A stretch of DNA of 54,743 nt from Deltaproteobacteria bacterium (GTDB taxonomy: Bacteria > Desulfobacterota > Syntrophorhabdia > Syntrophorhabdales > Syntrophorhabdaceae), in contig JAKPCK010000135.1 in the NCBI GenBank assembly GCA_029553295.1, positions 1 to 54,743 of the forward strand, read 5' to 3'. This document shows positions 35,196 through 45,711 of this stretch, one piece after another (positions within the stretch are counted from its first letter, which is position 1; every line of letters begins with the position of its first letter). The translations under genes were made by a program, and so were the position numbers. The notes below the pieces were generated by a model that saw only the letters and a list, made by a program, of their open reading frames with translations, had not been told where the DNA came from and did not search any database.

Positions 35196-37847
35196 ATGAA
35201 GGTCATTACATCCCACAATAATGCAGACTTCGATTCCCTGTCTTCCATGGTAGCTGCAAAAAAACTATATCCCGATGCCCTCCTTGTATTCCCCGGTTCA
35301 CAGGAGAAGACGCTGAGGAATTTTCTAATACACTCAACACTGTATGTATTCGACATAGAAAAGACAAAGAATATTGACTGCAGGTCCATAGATACCCTGA
35401 TAATAGTTGATACAAGGCAGAAATCAAGGATAGGGGATTTTGCAAAGATACTGGATAAGAAGGACTTGAAGATACATATCTATGACCATCACCCCGATAC
35501 ATCAGATGACATAAAGGGTGATGTAGAGTTTATAAAAAAGACAGGGGCCACCGCTACCATACTCATATCCATGATAAAAGATAAGGGGATCAGCATTACA
35601 CCTGAAGAGGCAACTGTTATGATGCTGGGGATATATGAGGAGACAGGTAGTTTCCTATTTCCATCTACAACTACCGATGATTTTAATGCTGCATCCTTTT
35701 TACTCTCCCAGGGTGCAAATGTAAATCTCGTAGCAGACCTGCTGGTAAAAGAACTTACCCCTGAACAGGTATTTCTTTTAAACGAGCTTATAGATAATGC
35801 CTCCGTACTCAATGTCAACGGCATAGATATAGTAATAACAGAGGCCAGCATAGAGAGGTATGTAGGAGACCTTGCAGTAGTTGTCCATAAATATAGGGAT
35901 ATGGAAAACCTGAATGCAATCTTTGCCTTATTCAGGCTTGAGGACAGGGTCTATATAATAGGTAGGAGCAGGATACCTGAGGTTGATGTGGGTCATATAT
36001 TATCTCTTATGGGTGGCGGAGGCCATAAAGAGGCAGCGTCTTCCACTATAAAAGACATGACCATGCACGAGGCAAAAGACAGACTCATAGAGCACTTAAG
36101 ATATAATGTAAAGCCCCTTTATACAGCCAAGGATATAATGTTTTTTCCTGTAAAGTCTGTGGATGCCGATGCACCCATAAGTGAGGCAAAGAGTATAATG
36201 GTGAAATACAATATAAATGCCCTCCCTGTATTAATGAACGAGAAGGTGGTGGGGGTAATAACAAGACAGATAGTAGAAAAGGCTGTTTTTCACAGGCTTG
36301 ACAATATCCCTGTCAAGGAGTATATGTCCACAGAGTCGGCATTTGCAAGGCCTGATGACTCTGTGGAGAAGGTTAAGGATATGCTCATAGGGAGCAATCA
36401 GAGGTTTGTCCCTGTTACAGAGAACGGTAGGCTCGTAGGTGCCATAACAAGGACAGACCTCCTGAGGGTCCTTGAGGATGAGGTGACAAAGACAGTTATG
36501 AACAAGCTCGAGGCCCATGAATTATATGCAAAGAAGAAGAATGTAAAAAACCTCATGAAGGAGAGGCTGGATAAGGATACGCTGTCAAAGTTGATAGACA
36601 TGGGAAACCTTGCCGATGAGATGGGCTACCATGCTTATCTTGTAGGTGGTTTTGTAAGAGACCTGCTCCTCAGGATCTACAATAACGACATAGATATTGT
36701 GATAGAGGGAGATGGTCTCAAATTTGCCAGTGAGCTCTCCAAGAGATATAATGCAAAGGTCAGACAGCATCAGGAGTTTGAGACAGCAAAGGTTTTATAC
36801 AGGGATGGCTTTAAGGTAGATATTGCAACGGCCAGGCTCGAATACTATAAATCCCCTGCAGCCCTGCCCACTGTTGAACACAGCTCCCTTAAACTTGATT
36901 TGCAGAGGAGGGATTTTACAATCAATACCCTTGCCATATCCCTTAACAAAAATACCTTTGGACACCTCATAGATTTCTTTGGGGCACAAAGGGACATAAA
37001 AGAAAGGGTTATAAGGGTACTCCATAGCCTTAGCTTTGTGGAAGACCCAACAAGGGTATTCAGGGCTATAAGGTTTGAACACAGATTCGACTTCCAGATA
37101 GGCAAACACACGCTAAATCTCATTAAGAATGCTGCAAAGATGGGTTTTTTTTCAAAGATCAAGGGCAAGAGGATCTGGGCAGAATTAGCGCTTATTCTCC
37201 TTGAGGATTCACCGGAAAAGATATTAAAAAGACTACAGGAACTGGACCTCTTGAGATTTGTCTATCCTGACCTTGTTTTTGATAAGGACAGGGAGAGGCT
37301 CTTTGGTCAGATGAACAATGTATTCAAGTGGTATGAACTTTTATATAAGGGAAGGACCTGTGACAAAGTCGGTTTTTATATACTGGGGTTGACAGACCAG
37401 TTAAAACAGGATAAGGTTGTAGACTTCTGCGAAAGACTTGAATTAAAAGAGACATTAAAGAGAAAGACCATAGAGAACGTAGAAAAGATAAGGGATACCC
37501 TTATAAAGTTTGCCATAGGTATGGCAAGCATGTCAAAGAGCATGATATACAGGACACTTGACCAGTTATCCGATGAGGCAAGGCTTTTTATTATGGCCAA
37601 GACAAAATCTGAGGAGATAAAGAAGATCATATCCAACTACATTACATACATAGATTCCTACAAACCTATACTCAATGGCAGAGACTTGAAGAATATGGGC
37701 CTTAAAGAAGGGCCTGTATATAAAGAGATACTGGAAAGACTGAGGGATGCCAAGATAGATAATAATCTCAGGACAAAGGAAGAGGAGATGGGTTTCGTAA
37801 AGAGCTACATTGAGCACCTCCCTGTAAATGGGGTAGAAAAGAGATAA
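35196..37847 (+). CDS. DHH-CBS-CBS-nucleotidyltransferase fusion (tRNA/poly(A)-type)
   Basis: An 883-residue multidomain protein from the preferred ATG 35196. An upstream in-frame start would extend through the end of xerD and is unlikely. The N-terminal DHH phosphoesterase module has D-F-D-S near residue 10, D-H-H near 90 and G-G-G-G-H-K-E-A near 275. A tandem CBS pair lies about 300-430. A class II tRNA nucleotidyltransferase/poly(A) polymerase head and RNA-binding region follow, with G-G-F-V-R-D near 484, N-D-I-D-I-V near 497, R-R-D-F-T-I-N near 571 and P-T-R-V-F-R-A near 612. This architecture is known in the A-adding lineage of bacterial tRNA tailing enzymes. It probably completes or tails 3' ends, while DHH may trim and CBS may sense nucleotides. 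Confidence 0.9.
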   Translation: MKVITSHNNADFDSLSSMVAAKKLYPDALLVFPGSQEKTLRNFLIHSTLYVFDIEKTKNIDCRSIDTLIIVDTRQKSRIGDFAKILDKKDLKIHIYDHHPDTSDDIKGDVEFIKKTGATATILISMIKDKGISITPEEATVMMLGIYEETGSFLFPSTTTDDFNAASFLLSQGANVNLVADLLVKELTPEQVFLLNELIDNASVLNVNGIDIVITEASIERYVGDLAVVVHKYRDMENLNAIFALFRLEDRVYIIGRSRIPEVDVGHILSLMGGGGHKEAASSTIKDMTMHEAKDRLIEHLRYNVKPLYTAKDIMFFPVKSVDADAPISEAKSIMVKYNINALPVLMNEKVVGVITRQIVEKAVFHRLDNIPVKEYMSTESAFARPDDSVEKVKDMLIGSNQRFVPVTENGRLVGAITRTDLLRVLEDEVTKTVMNKLEAHELYAKKKNVKNLMKERLDKDTLSKLIDMGNLADEMGYHAYLVGGFVRDLLLRIYNNDIDIVIEGDGLKFASELSKRYNAKVRQHQEFETAKVLYRDGFKVDIATARLEYYKSPAALPTVEHSSLKLDLQRRDFTINTLAISLNKNTFGHLIDFFGAQRDIKERVIRVLHSLSFVEDPTRVFRAIRFEHRFDFQIGKHTLNLIKNAAKMGFFSKIKGKRIWAELALILLEDSPEKILKRLQELDLLRFVYPDLVFDKDRERLFGQMNNVFKWYELLYKGRTCDKVGFYILGLTDQLKQDKVVDFCERLELKETLKRKTIENVEKIRDTLIKFAIGMASMSKSMIYRTLDQLSDEARLFIMAKTKSEEIKKIISNYITYIDSYKPILNGRDLKNMGLKEGPVYKEILERLRDAKIDNNLRTKEEEMGFVKSYIEHLPVNGVEKR

Positions 37848-37883
37848 GAGGCAGATGCAGGTATTAATAGGGGCAGATAGATT

Positions 37884-38579
37884 ATGGAGTTTTTAGTCCC
37901 AACCCTTGAGGTGAGGATGGAGTGTTATGAAGGACCTCTTGCTGTCCTCATAAACCTCATAAAAAAGAACAGGGTCAGCATATGGGATATACCTCTTGCC
38001 ATGATAACAGAGAGGTTCCTCCAGTATGTAGAGCTTGTAAGGGAGATGCATCTAAAGATTGCCGAGGATTTTATAGAGATAGCCTCCCTTCTTATCTATA
38101 TCAAGTCGAAGATGCTCCTCCCCAGGGATCCTTCAGAAAACGATGAAGACCCAAGGGATGAACTTATAGAGAGGATTATAGAGTATGAAAAGGTAAAGAA
38201 TATGGCAGATGCCATAGATAGCCTCCCCATATTAAACAGGGATACCTTTACAAGAGAGAAAAAGTCCATTCAGGGCAAAGAGGACTATGACCTCCTCACC
38301 CTATGTAATATATTCTTTGACCTGATAAGAAACAGACAGGAGAGGTATATTGTGGTGAGGGAGCTTAAACCGACCCTTGAGGAAAAACTAAACATGTTAA
38401 AGGATATCCTCGATTCAAAAGGTGTCTTTGAATGGGGAGTGGAAGAACAGATGGAACACTCGGAAAAGGTGGTAACCATCCTTGGGATGCTTGAGCTTAC
38501 AAAGATAAATCTGGCAACCCTTTATCAGAGAAGGCCCTTCAGCAGGATTATCATGAAGAGAAAAAACGGGGGTATATAG
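37884..38579 (+). CDS. scpA: Segregation and condensation protein A
   Basis: ScpA is the kleisin that bridges SMC heads with ScpB in chromosome condensation. The 231-residue protein has the diagnostic Y-E-G-P-L start (residues 15-19), D-I-P-L-A-M-I-T-E, the A-S-L-L-I-Y-I-K-S-K-M-L-L-P motif (about 67-80) and the winged-helix C-terminus. scpB does not follow; the next gene is sppA, so scpB lies elsewhere or is absent. Confidence 0.9.
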   Translation: MEFLVPTLEVRMECYEGPLAVLINLIKKNRVSIWDIPLAMITERFLQYVELVREMHLKIAEDFIEIASLLIYIKSKMLLPRDPSENDEDPRDELIERIIEYEKVKNMADAIDSLPILNRDTFTREKKSIQGKEDYDLLTLCNIFFDLIRNRQERYIVVRELKPTLEEKLNMLKDILDSKGVFEWGVEEQMEHSEKVVTILGMLELTKINLATLYQRRPFSRIIMKRKNGGI

Positions 38580-38580
38580 C

Positions 38581-39441
38581 ATGGCAAGGTCAAGTGTAAA
38601 GATAACGCTGATAGTAATAATGGTTTTAATAGTAGCCGCATTTTTTGTCTCCCTTATAGCAGGTCTTGCAGGCAGGTCTCTGGGCGAGAAGATAGGTGTC
38701 TTGGAGATAGAAGGGGTTATAACAGATACAAAGGATGCTATAGAGGATGTAGTAAAGTTTAAAGAAGATGACAGCATAAAGGGCGTTATAGTAAGGATTA
38801 ACTCGCCCGGGGGGTCTACAGCCCCTACCCAGGAGATATTCAGGGAGTTGAAAAAATTAAGAGACAAGAAAAAGGTCTACGTATCCATGGGCTCTGTTTG
38901 CGCATCCGGGGGGTATTATATAGCATCTGCAGGGGAAAAGATATATGCCCTGCCATCAACGATTACAGGGAGTATAGGTGTGATTATGGAGAATGTGGTC
39001 ATGGAGGACCTGCTGAAAAAGATAGGGATACAGGCAGACCCCATAAAGGCCGGTGCATACAAGGATATAGGTTCACCCTTCAGGAAGATGAAGGCAGATG
39101 AAAGGGCCTATCTCCAGGAGATAATAGATACTATCCACAACCAGTTCATGAAGGACATAGCAGATTCCCGTAAGATGAATATAGAGACAGTAAAAAAATA
39201 TGCTGATGGCAGGGTTTTTACAGGTTCACAGGCAAAGGCATTTGGTATGGTGGATGCTATAGGGACATATCATGATGCTGTGGATGATATGAAAAAGGCC
39301 CTTAATATAAAAGGCAAACCTGTTCTGGTCCATGGCAAAAAACCTTTCTCACTCCTTCGTATGCTTGTTTCGTCTCTATACAGTGAGGTCTATACAAACT
39401 GGTTTTCAGCCCCCTTTAAGTTCATTATGACCCTTAAGTGA
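38581..39441 (+). CDS. sppA: Signal peptide peptidase SppA (short form)
   Basis: A membrane-anchored serine protease that removes residual signal peptides. The 286-residue short form has an N-terminal anchor (about 7-30), N-S-P-G-G-S at 74-79, Ser109 in C-A-S-G-G-Y-Y-I-A and the base Lys161 in G-A-Y-K-D-I-G-S-P. It is last in the long rightward operon and its 3' end overlaps the opposite-strand gatA by 8 bases. Confidence 0.93.
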   Translation: MARSSVKITLIVIMVLIVAAFFVSLIAGLAGRSLGEKIGVLEIEGVITDTKDAIEDVVKFKEDDSIKGVIVRINSPGGSTAPTQEIFRELKKLRDKKKVYVSMGSVCASGGYYIASAGEKIYALPSTITGSIGVIMENVVMEDLLKKIGIQADPIKAGAYKDIGSPFRKMKADERAYLQEIIDTIHNQFMKDIADSRKMNIETVKKYADGRVFTGSQAKAFGMVDAIGTYHDAVDDMKKALNIKGKPVLVHGKKPFSLLRMLVSSLYSEVYTNWFSAPFKFIMTLK

Positions 39442-40897
39442 GGTATCTATCCGGTATCTTCTTGAGCTTTTTCTCCTGTTCTATTACATAGGCTACCTGT
39501 AGTATCCTTGCCTCATCAAGGGGCTGGCCTATAATCTGGAGGCCTATGGGCAGTGATGAACTGTCTAAACCACAAGGGACAGAGATAGCAGGCAGGCCTG
39601 CAAGATTGACAGGGATCGTGAATATATCAGAGAGATACATCTGTAGCGGGTCGTCGGCCTTCTCGCCAACCTTAAAGGCAGTGGTTGGTGACACAGGCGT
39701 TGCAATGACATCGCATGTCCTGAATGCCTCTTCAAAGTCCCTTCTTATAAGGGTCCTAACCTGGCCTGCCTTTCTATAATAGGCATCATAGTAACCCGAT
39801 GAGAGGACATATGTCCCCAGGATAATGCGCCTTTTTACCTCTTTACCAAACCCGGCAAACCTCGTCCTTTTATACATCTCTATAATATCCTTGCCCTCAA
39901 CCCTGAGTCCATATTTTACACCGTCATATCTGGCAAGGTTTGATGATGCCTCTGCTGTGCAGATTATATAGTATGTTGCTACAGCATACTCTGTATGGGG
40001 AAGGGAGATATCAACTATGGTTGCCCCGTTTCTCTCCAATATAGACAGTGCCTCTTTGACAGATTGATTTACATCAGGCTCTATCCCCTGTATAAAATAC
40101 TCCTTTGGTATGCCTACCCTCATCCCTTTTATATCTCTGCCCAGCATCTCTGTATAATCAGGGACAGGCTGGGGTATAGATGTGGAATCCAAAGGGTCAT
40201 GCCCTGCAATAGTGTTCATTACAACTGCGCAGTCAATGACATTTCTTGTCAGGGGACCTATCTGGTCAAGGGAAGACGCAAAGGCAACAAGCCCGTATCT
40301 TGAGACCCTGCCGTATGTTGGTTTCATACCCACCACGCCGCATAACCCTGCTGGCTGTCTTATAGAACCCCCTGTATCTGTGCCCAGGGATGCCACACAT
40401 AGACCTGCTGCTGTTGCAGCAGCAGACCCCCCACTTGAACCCCCTGGTATCCTGTCCAGCGCCCAGGGGTTTTTTGTTACCTGATATGCCGAGTTTTCTG
40501 TAGATGAGCCCATGGCAAATTCATCCATATTCAATCTGCCCAGGTGCACATAGCCATCTCCATGGAGTCTTTTAATGACCGTGGCATCATAGGGCGGTAT
40601 GAATCCTTTAAGTATCCTGGATGCACAGGTTGTCTCCATACCTTTTGTGCATAGTATATCCTTAATGCCAAGGGGTATGCCCTCGAGCCTCCCTGCCTCC
40701 CCCTTTTCAATCCTCTTATTTGCCTCCCGGGCCATATCCAATGCCTTTTCTCCTGTAACCATGAGGTATGATTGGATATACTGGTCGTATTTTTTAATCC
40801 TCTCAAGGTAGAAATTGGTTAATTCTACTGATGTAATCTCTCGTTTTTTTAACAGGTCAGATAGTTCTATTATATTGAGTTTTAACAGGTCTTCCAT
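39434..40897 (-). CDS. gatA: Glutamyl-tRNA(Gln)/Asp-tRNA(Asn) amidotransferase subunit A
   Basis: GatA hydrolyses glutamine and supplies ammonia to GatB for transamidation of mischarged Glu-tRNA(Gln) or Asp-tRNA(Asn). The 487 residues have the amidase-signature triad Lys79, Ser154 and Ser178 (G-G-S-S-G-G-S and T-D-T-G-G-S segments). A GGAGG Shine-Dalgarno precedes the ATG and gatC lies directly upstream. gatB is not within the window. Stop overlaps sppA on the other strand. Confidence 0.96.
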   Translation of the reverse strand: MEDLLKLNIIELSDLLKKREITSVELTNFYLERIKKYDQYIQSYLMVTGEKALDMAREANKRIEKGEAGRLEGIPLGIKDILCTKGMETTCASRILKGFIPPYDATVIKRLHGDGYVHLGRLNMDEFAMGSSTENSAYQVTKNPWALDRIPGGSSGGSAAATAAGLCVASLGTDTGGSIRQPAGLCGVVGMKPTYGRVSRYGLVAFASSLDQIGPLTRNVIDCAVVMNTIAGHDPLDSTSIPQPVPDYTEMLGRDIKGMRVGIPKEYFIQGIEPDVNQSVKEALSILERNGATIVDISLPHTEYAVATYYIICTAEASSNLARYDGVKYGLRVEGKDIIEMYKRTRFAGFGKEVKRRIILGTYVLSSGYYDAYYRKAGQVRTLIRRDFEEAFRTCDVIATPVSPTTAFKVGEKADDPLQMYLSDIFTIPVNLAGLPAISVPCGLDSSSLPIGLQIIGQPLDEARILQVAYVIEQEKKLKKIPDRYLT

Positions 40898-40898
40898 T

Positions 40899-41195
40899 TT
40901 ATTCCTCCACCTCTATAATAGGGGGAACCTTGAAGAACGAGCCTATTCTCTCAGGGGCATTCTGTGTTGATGCCTCTACAGTAAATGATTCCCTTATATC
41001 ATCATCCCTCATTACACAATTCAGGGGCATGGGGTGGCTTGTTGGTTCTATACCCTGGGTATCAAGTCTATTTAAGGCGTCCATATAGTCCAGTATGCTG
41101 TTTAGCTGGTTTGTGTACAGGTCTATCTCTTCCCTTGCAAGCTCAAGCCTTGCAAGGTGGGCAACATATTCAACTGTCTCGCTTGTTATCTTCAT
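40899..41195 (-). CDS. gatC: Glutamyl-tRNA(Gln)/Asp-tRNA(Asn) amidotransferase subunit C
   Basis: GatC stabilises GatA against GatB in the amidotransferase. The 98 residues match the family: [12 protein letters not shown] near the start, the [12 protein letters not shown] stretch, and a C-terminal [16 protein letters not shown] Shine-Dalgarno lies upstream. gatA follows one base after. Confidence 0.95.
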   Translation of the reverse strand: MKITSETVEYVAHLARLELAREEIDLYTNQLNSILDYMDALNRLDTQGIEPTSHPMPLNCVMRDDDIRESFTVEASTQNAPERIGSFFKVPPIIEVEE

Positions 41196-41289
41196 CTATA
41201 CATCTCCCTTTTTAAACTGTATAATCTACCTTTAAATATTGCAGATAAAAGGTTTCTGTCTTTGAATTTTAGACCTTATAAAACAAGAG

Positions 41290-41664
41290 CTATCCACACT
41301 CTGCCACTGCCTTTATAATATCCCCCCTTGTGACAATGCCGACTATATTTTCATTTTCCACTATGGGAACCCTGTTTATATTCTTTTCCACCATTATTTT
41401 TGCCACATTTACCACAGATTCAGCAGGAGAGACGTATATTACATTTTCCACCATCACATCCTTTACTGTCAGGTTTTGAAAATTTTCTGATTTTACCTTC
41501 TTCAATATATCACTCTGGCATATTATCCCTACGAGCTTCCCCTTATCCACCACAGGCATGCCAGCGATATTAAAGAGTTCAAACTTGTTGATTATAACAG
41601 AAAGCGGTTCTGATGGACGGCATGTAACAACATCTTTATTCATTAGCTCTACTACCTTCATCAA
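41290..41664 (-). CDS. CBS-domain pair protein
   Basis: A 124-residue stand-alone protein of two CBS motifs, a Bateman module. CBS1 covers about residues 4-58 and CBS2 about 66-120, each with G-x-V/I-T/C-x-x-D pattern endings. These usually bind adenine nucleotides. GGAGGG precedes the ATG. Directly upstream is a DUF294 nucleotidyltransferase-like gene, a partner that in many genomes is fused to CBS domains in a single polypeptide. Confidence 0.9.
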   Translation of the reverse strand: MMKVVELMNKDVVTCRPSEPLSVIINKFELFNIAGMPVVDKGKLVGIICQSDILKKVKSENFQNLTVKDVMVENVIYVSPAESVVNVAKIMVEKNINRVPIVENENIVGIVTRGDIIKAVAECG

Positions 41665-41702
41665 TCCCTCCTATGAATCATTTTAAATTATTATACTAAG
41701 TT

Positions 41703-42998
41703 TTACATAGGCTGTCCAAAAAGCAATAGCTCCTGTATATACTTCTGCAGTGTTTCTACTGTCTTCATTGCCTTTCGTATCCTCTCTTTTTCCTCCAGAC
41801 CCAGCATATCAGGGCTTATGTAATTGGGATTTGATAGGCTCTCACCACTTGTATCATGCCTGATATTAATCTGGTTTATAATCCTGAACCTGACGAATGT
41901 AAGATAGGCCTCTACGAGTTCATTATACATCTCTTTTTTAATAACGCCCATATCCCTTAAAATCTTGATACGTTTAAGCGTATTGGTCTCGTATATATTA
42001 TTTGAAAGGGCGAGCATCCTTACAGATAGTATAAGTGGTGACCAGCCTGTAAGCTTTATATTGAACTTGTCCTTAAATTCCCCCTCTTTCTCTGTCTTGA
42101 AATTGCCAAAAAAGGTGAGGGCTGTGGGCATTATAACTGCTGTCCTTACAAACTCCTTCATTATATGCCTGTTTTCTGTTAGGAATGAAAAAAAATACCT
42201 CATGAGGTCGTCAAAGAGTATTCTTTTGCCCTTTATAAGCCTGGCATCAGTAAGGATTATTATATCAAGGAGCTCAAATTCCCTGTAGTCATTGGTTACA
42301 GTGGCCCCTATCTTTTTTTTCCATGTGGATATGCTCCCGAACCATTTTGCATTGGTGGGCATAACATTGCCCTTGCACTTCTCAAAGCCCACCTGGTCAA
42401 GCCTCTCCACAGCCTTTTCTGCAAATTTCCTGAAATAGAAAGAGGCTATCTCCTCTGGACTATTTATGTCTATGCCTTCCATTGAGGCTGTCTTTTTAAG
42501 GCTGTCAGATATTGATTTTTTGTCAGCATCTTCAAAAACTATAAGGTTATCCTGGTCTGTTACGAGTGTCTGTTCATCCCTTCCCTCACTCCCGAGGCCT
42601 ACCCATATATAGTCAACAGGGGGTGAGCCAAGACCATCAGAGACCATCTCTTCCTCTACAAGTCCAAGAACCTTTATTGTTATGGCATCTCTTATGATCC
42701 TGAAGAGGTCATGGACATCTGTTACAGAATCCTCCTCGAGAAAGAAGTTTTCAACGCCTATTGCTGCCCTTTCATGACATTCTTTTAGTTCATCATAGGA
42801 CCTGGTGTTCTCTACCCTGTCCATGACCAGATTGTTTAATTCTGATTCAAAGGCCTCATAATCTTTGAGACCTGTGAGTAAGTGTTCCTTTAGTTCCTGG
42901 AGGATCCTGTATCGGTCATGGCGAAGCAGGGTCTTATCCTGCATTATATCCCTGTAATCAGAGACGAATTTTTCTACTATCCCGAAATTAAGGGCCAT
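41703..42998 (-). CDS. DUF294-type putative nucleotidyltransferase
   Basis: A 431-residue protein of the GlnD-like putative nucleotidyltransferase family. An N-terminal helical stretch is followed by the nucleotidyltransferase-like domain with G-L-G-S-E-G-R-D-E-Q-T-L-V-T-D-Q-D-N (about 153-170), then the DUF294 C-terminal helical domain. Homologues often carry cNMP-binding and CBS domains at the N-terminus; here CBS domains are encoded by the next gene. The start overlaps the valS stop by one base (TGATG). Enzymatic activity is not established. Confidence 0.85.
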   Translation of the reverse strand: MALNFGIVEKFVSDYRDIMQDKTLLRHDRYRILQELKEHLLTGLKDYEAFESELNNLVMDRVENTRSYDELKECHERAAIGVENFFLEEDSVTDVHDLFRIIRDAITIKVLGLVEEEMVSDGLGSPPVDYIWVGLGSEGRDEQTLVTDQDNLIVFEDADKKSISDSLKKTASMEGIDINSPEEIASFYFRKFAEKAVERLDQVGFEKCKGNVMPTNAKWFGSISTWKKKIGATVTNDYREFELLDIIILTDARLIKGKRILFDDLMRYFFSFLTENRHIMKEFVRTAVIMPTALTFFGNFKTEKEGEFKDKFNIKLTGWSPLILSVRMLALSNNIYETNTLKRIKILRDMGVIKKEMYNELVEAYLTFVRFRIINQINIRHDTSGESLSNPNYISPDMLGLEEKERIRKAMKTVETLQKYIQELLLFGQPM

Positions 42999-45646
42999 CA
43001 GCCTTCCATTATCTTTTTAAACATATCTCTACTTGCTAAGAGTTTATTCATTTTTTCCAGCATGGATTCATAGAGCATCCTATTCTTGTTTATCACTTCT
43101 TCAGGTGCTTTTTCAAGAAAAGAAGGATTTTTTATCTTTATGTCCAGTTTTTTTAATTCCTCTTCTGCCTTTATAATCTCTTTTTCAATCCTTCCAAGTT
43201 CCTTTGGTATATCGATAAGGTCTTTCATGGGGACATATATCTCTATACCTTCATAGATGCCAAGGGCAGCCTTTTCAGGTATCTCCTGGGATATAAAAGA
43301 GAGGTTATCAACCCTCGCCAGCTCTTTTATGTAATAGCTATACCCATCTAATAGCCCCCTGTGCTTATCTGTTTTTATAGCAACATCAATCCTTATATTG
43401 GGTGCAATGCCTGTTTCACCCCTTATGTTTCTTATTGTATCTACTACACCTATTATGACAGCCATCTCTGCCTCAGCCTTTTCATCTACCATGCCTTCAT
43501 CAAAGACAGGGTAGGGTGATATCATAATGCTCTGGGCATCCCTGACCGGTAGCCTCTGGTATATCTCTTCTGTGACAAATGGCATGATAGGGTGTAAGAG
43601 CTTTAGTGTATCTGTAAAAACCTTAATAAGTATATTTTTTGTTGCAGTGCTACTAAAGCTGGTTATCTTACCATATAGGTTTGGTTTTATAAGTTCAAGA
43701 TACCAGTCGCAGAACTCCCTCCATATAAAACTATACAGTATATTTGCTGCATCGTTGAATCTATATGCATCTATGGCCTCTCCTACATCCCTTATAACCT
43801 TTTGTGCCCTCGATAGAATCCATCTGTCTGGTAGAAAATCTGATGGGACAGGGGTCTTTTTTACCTCATCTTCCAGTGAAGCATGGCCTTCAAGAAACGA
43901 TAGGGTCAGGCGTGATGCATTCCATATCTTATTTACGAAATTTCTGACACCCTCTATCCTCTCTTCTGATAAGAGTATATCCCTGCCCTGGGCTGCCAGC
44001 ATGGTAAGGGAGAATCTGAATGCATCTGTACCGTATTTTTCTATTATTATAAGGGGGTCTATGACATTACCCCTTGATTTACTCATCTTCTTACCCTCTG
44101 CATCCCTTACAAGGGCATGTATATATACCTCCCTGAACGGGACATCACCCATAAACCTCATGCCCATCATTATCATCCTTGCCACCCAGAAAAAGAGTAT
44201 GTCAAAACCAGTGATGAGAAGGGAAGTGGGATAGAAGTTTTTGAGATCCTCAGTCTCTTCAGGCCACCCCAGGGTAGTAAAGGGCCACAATGCAGAGGAA
44301 AACCATGTATCCAGGACATCTGACTCCTGCCTCAACTCGCCATTGCACTTTACGCATCTGTGCAGGTCCTCTGCAGATACATATATCTCGTTGCATCCAT
44401 CGCAATACCATACAGGTATCCTGTGACCCCACCATATCTGTCTCGAGATACACCAGTCTCTAATATTCTCCATCCAGTCAAAATAGACCTTTTCCCACAT
44501 CTCAGGGATTATCCTTACCCTGTGCTGTCTTACTGCCTCTATTGCCGGGGCAGCAAGGGGTTTCATCCTCAAGAACCACTGCGTTGAAAGCGTGGGCTCA
44601 ACAACTGTCTTGCAGCGATAGCATTTACCGACACCGAGGTTATATGGCTCTATCTTTTCAAGGAGACCTTTTTCTTTTAATTCCTCTATTACCTTGTTTC
44701 TACATTTAAACCTATCCATGCCTGCGTAATGGACAGCATTTTCATTCATCCTGCCTTCGTCGTCCATGACCCGGACTGTATCGAGTTTGTGTCTTTTTCC
44801 TATCTCAAAGTCATTTAGGTCATGGGCAGGTGTGACCTTTAATACCCCTGTCCCAAAGGCTGTATCTACATAGCTGTCACCTATAACGGGTATCTTTTTC
44901 TCTGCAATGGGCAGGATAACATAACCCCCTATATATTTTTTATATCTGGGATCTTCAGGGTTTACTGCAACAGCAGTATCCCCGAACATGGTCTCAGGTC
45001 TTGTTGTGGCCACTGTTAGTGCGCCAGAGCCGTCTGCAAGGGGATATTTTATATAATAGAGTGCACCATGGGTATCCTCATGTTCAGCCTCGAGGTCAGA
45101 CAGGGCTGTCTTGCATCTCGGGCACCAGTTGATTATGTAATTATCCCTGTATATGAGACCTTCATTGTATAGCCTTACAAACACCTCTCTTACTGCCCTT
45201 GATAACCCTGCATCCATGGTAAAGCGTTCCCTTGACCAGTCGCAGGATGAACCGAGTCTCTTTAGCTGTTCAATGATGGTGTTACCTGATTTCTCCTTCC
45301 ACTGCCAGACCCTCTCTATAAACCTCTCCCTGCCCAGGGCATCCCTGCTTAGACCCTCTTTTGCAAGCTCCCTCTCCACAACATTCTGTGTAGCAATACC
45401 TGCATGGTCTGTCCCGGGCACCCAAAGGGTATTAAAACCGGCCATCCTCTTGTATCTTGTAATAATATCCTGAAGCGTATTATTCAGGGCATGTCCCATA
45501 TGCAAAGAGCCTGTTACATTGGGCGGTGGTATTACCATAGAAAATGGTGGACCTGATGGATTGTTATAGGCCCTGAAGAATCCCTTCTCCACCCAGAAGG
45601 AGTACCATTTTTCTTCTATCTTGTGGGGATCGTATACCTTTTCCAT
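42998..45646 (-). CDS. valS: Valyl-tRNA synthetase
   Basis: A class I aminoacyl-tRNA synthetase of 882 residues from the ATG at 45646, which follows AGAGG; an in-frame earlier start at 45691 is unlikely. The catalytic HIGH-equivalent H-M-G-H (49-52) and K-M-S-K-S (near 520) are intact. Cys pairs C-P-R-C, C-Y-R-C, and the C-D-G-C/C-V-K-C sets lie in the middle, as in zinc-binding ValRS. The C-terminal coiled arm (about 810-880) is present. Confidence 0.96.
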   Translation of the reverse strand: MEKVYDPHKIEEKWYSFWVEKGFFRAYNNPSGPPFSMVIPPPNVTGSLHMGHALNNTLQDIITRYKRMAGFNTLWVPGTDHAGIATQNVVERELAKEGLSRDALGRERFIERVWQWKEKSGNTIIEQLKRLGSSCDWSRERFTMDAGLSRAVREVFVRLYNEGLIYRDNYIINWCPRCKTALSDLEAEHEDTHGALYYIKYPLADGSGALTVATTRPETMFGDTAVAVNPEDPRYKKYIGGYVILPIAEKKIPVIGDSYVDTAFGTGVLKVTPAHDLNDFEIGKRHKLDTVRVMDDEGRMNENAVHYAGMDRFKCRNKVIEELKEKGLLEKIEPYNLGVGKCYRCKTVVEPTLSTQWFLRMKPLAAPAIEAVRQHRVRIIPEMWEKVYFDWMENIRDWCISRQIWWGHRIPVWYCDGCNEIYVSAEDLHRCVKCNGELRQESDVLDTWFSSALWPFTTLGWPEETEDLKNFYPTSLLITGFDILFFWVARMIMMGMRFMGDVPFREVYIHALVRDAEGKKMSKSRGNVIDPLIIIEKYGTDAFRFSLTMLAAQGRDILLSEERIEGVRNFVNKIWNASRLTLSFLEGHASLEDEVKKTPVPSDFLPDRWILSRAQKVIRDVGEAIDAYRFNDAANILYSFIWREFCDWYLELIKPNLYGKITSFSSTATKNILIKVFTDTLKLLHPIMPFVTEEIYQRLPVRDAQSIMISPYPVFDEGMVDEKAEAEMAVIIGVVDTIRNIRGETGIAPNIRIDVAIKTDKHRGLLDGYSYYIKELARVDNLSFISQEIPEKAALGIYEGIEIYVPMKDLIDIPKELGRIEKEIIKAEEELKKLDIKIKNPSFLEKAPEEVINKNRMLYESMLEKMNKLLASRDMFKKIMEG

Positions 45647-45711
45647 ATCTTTCAACCTCTTTATGATTAATCTGTCTGAGCTGAAAAACATCCCAGCGTT
45701 TTAGGTCTATA

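Noticed and set aside
45647-45691. Longer start for valS
   Set aside because: The ATG at 45646 has an AGAGG Shine-Dalgarno and matches the usual ValRS start; the extension has no homology signal.
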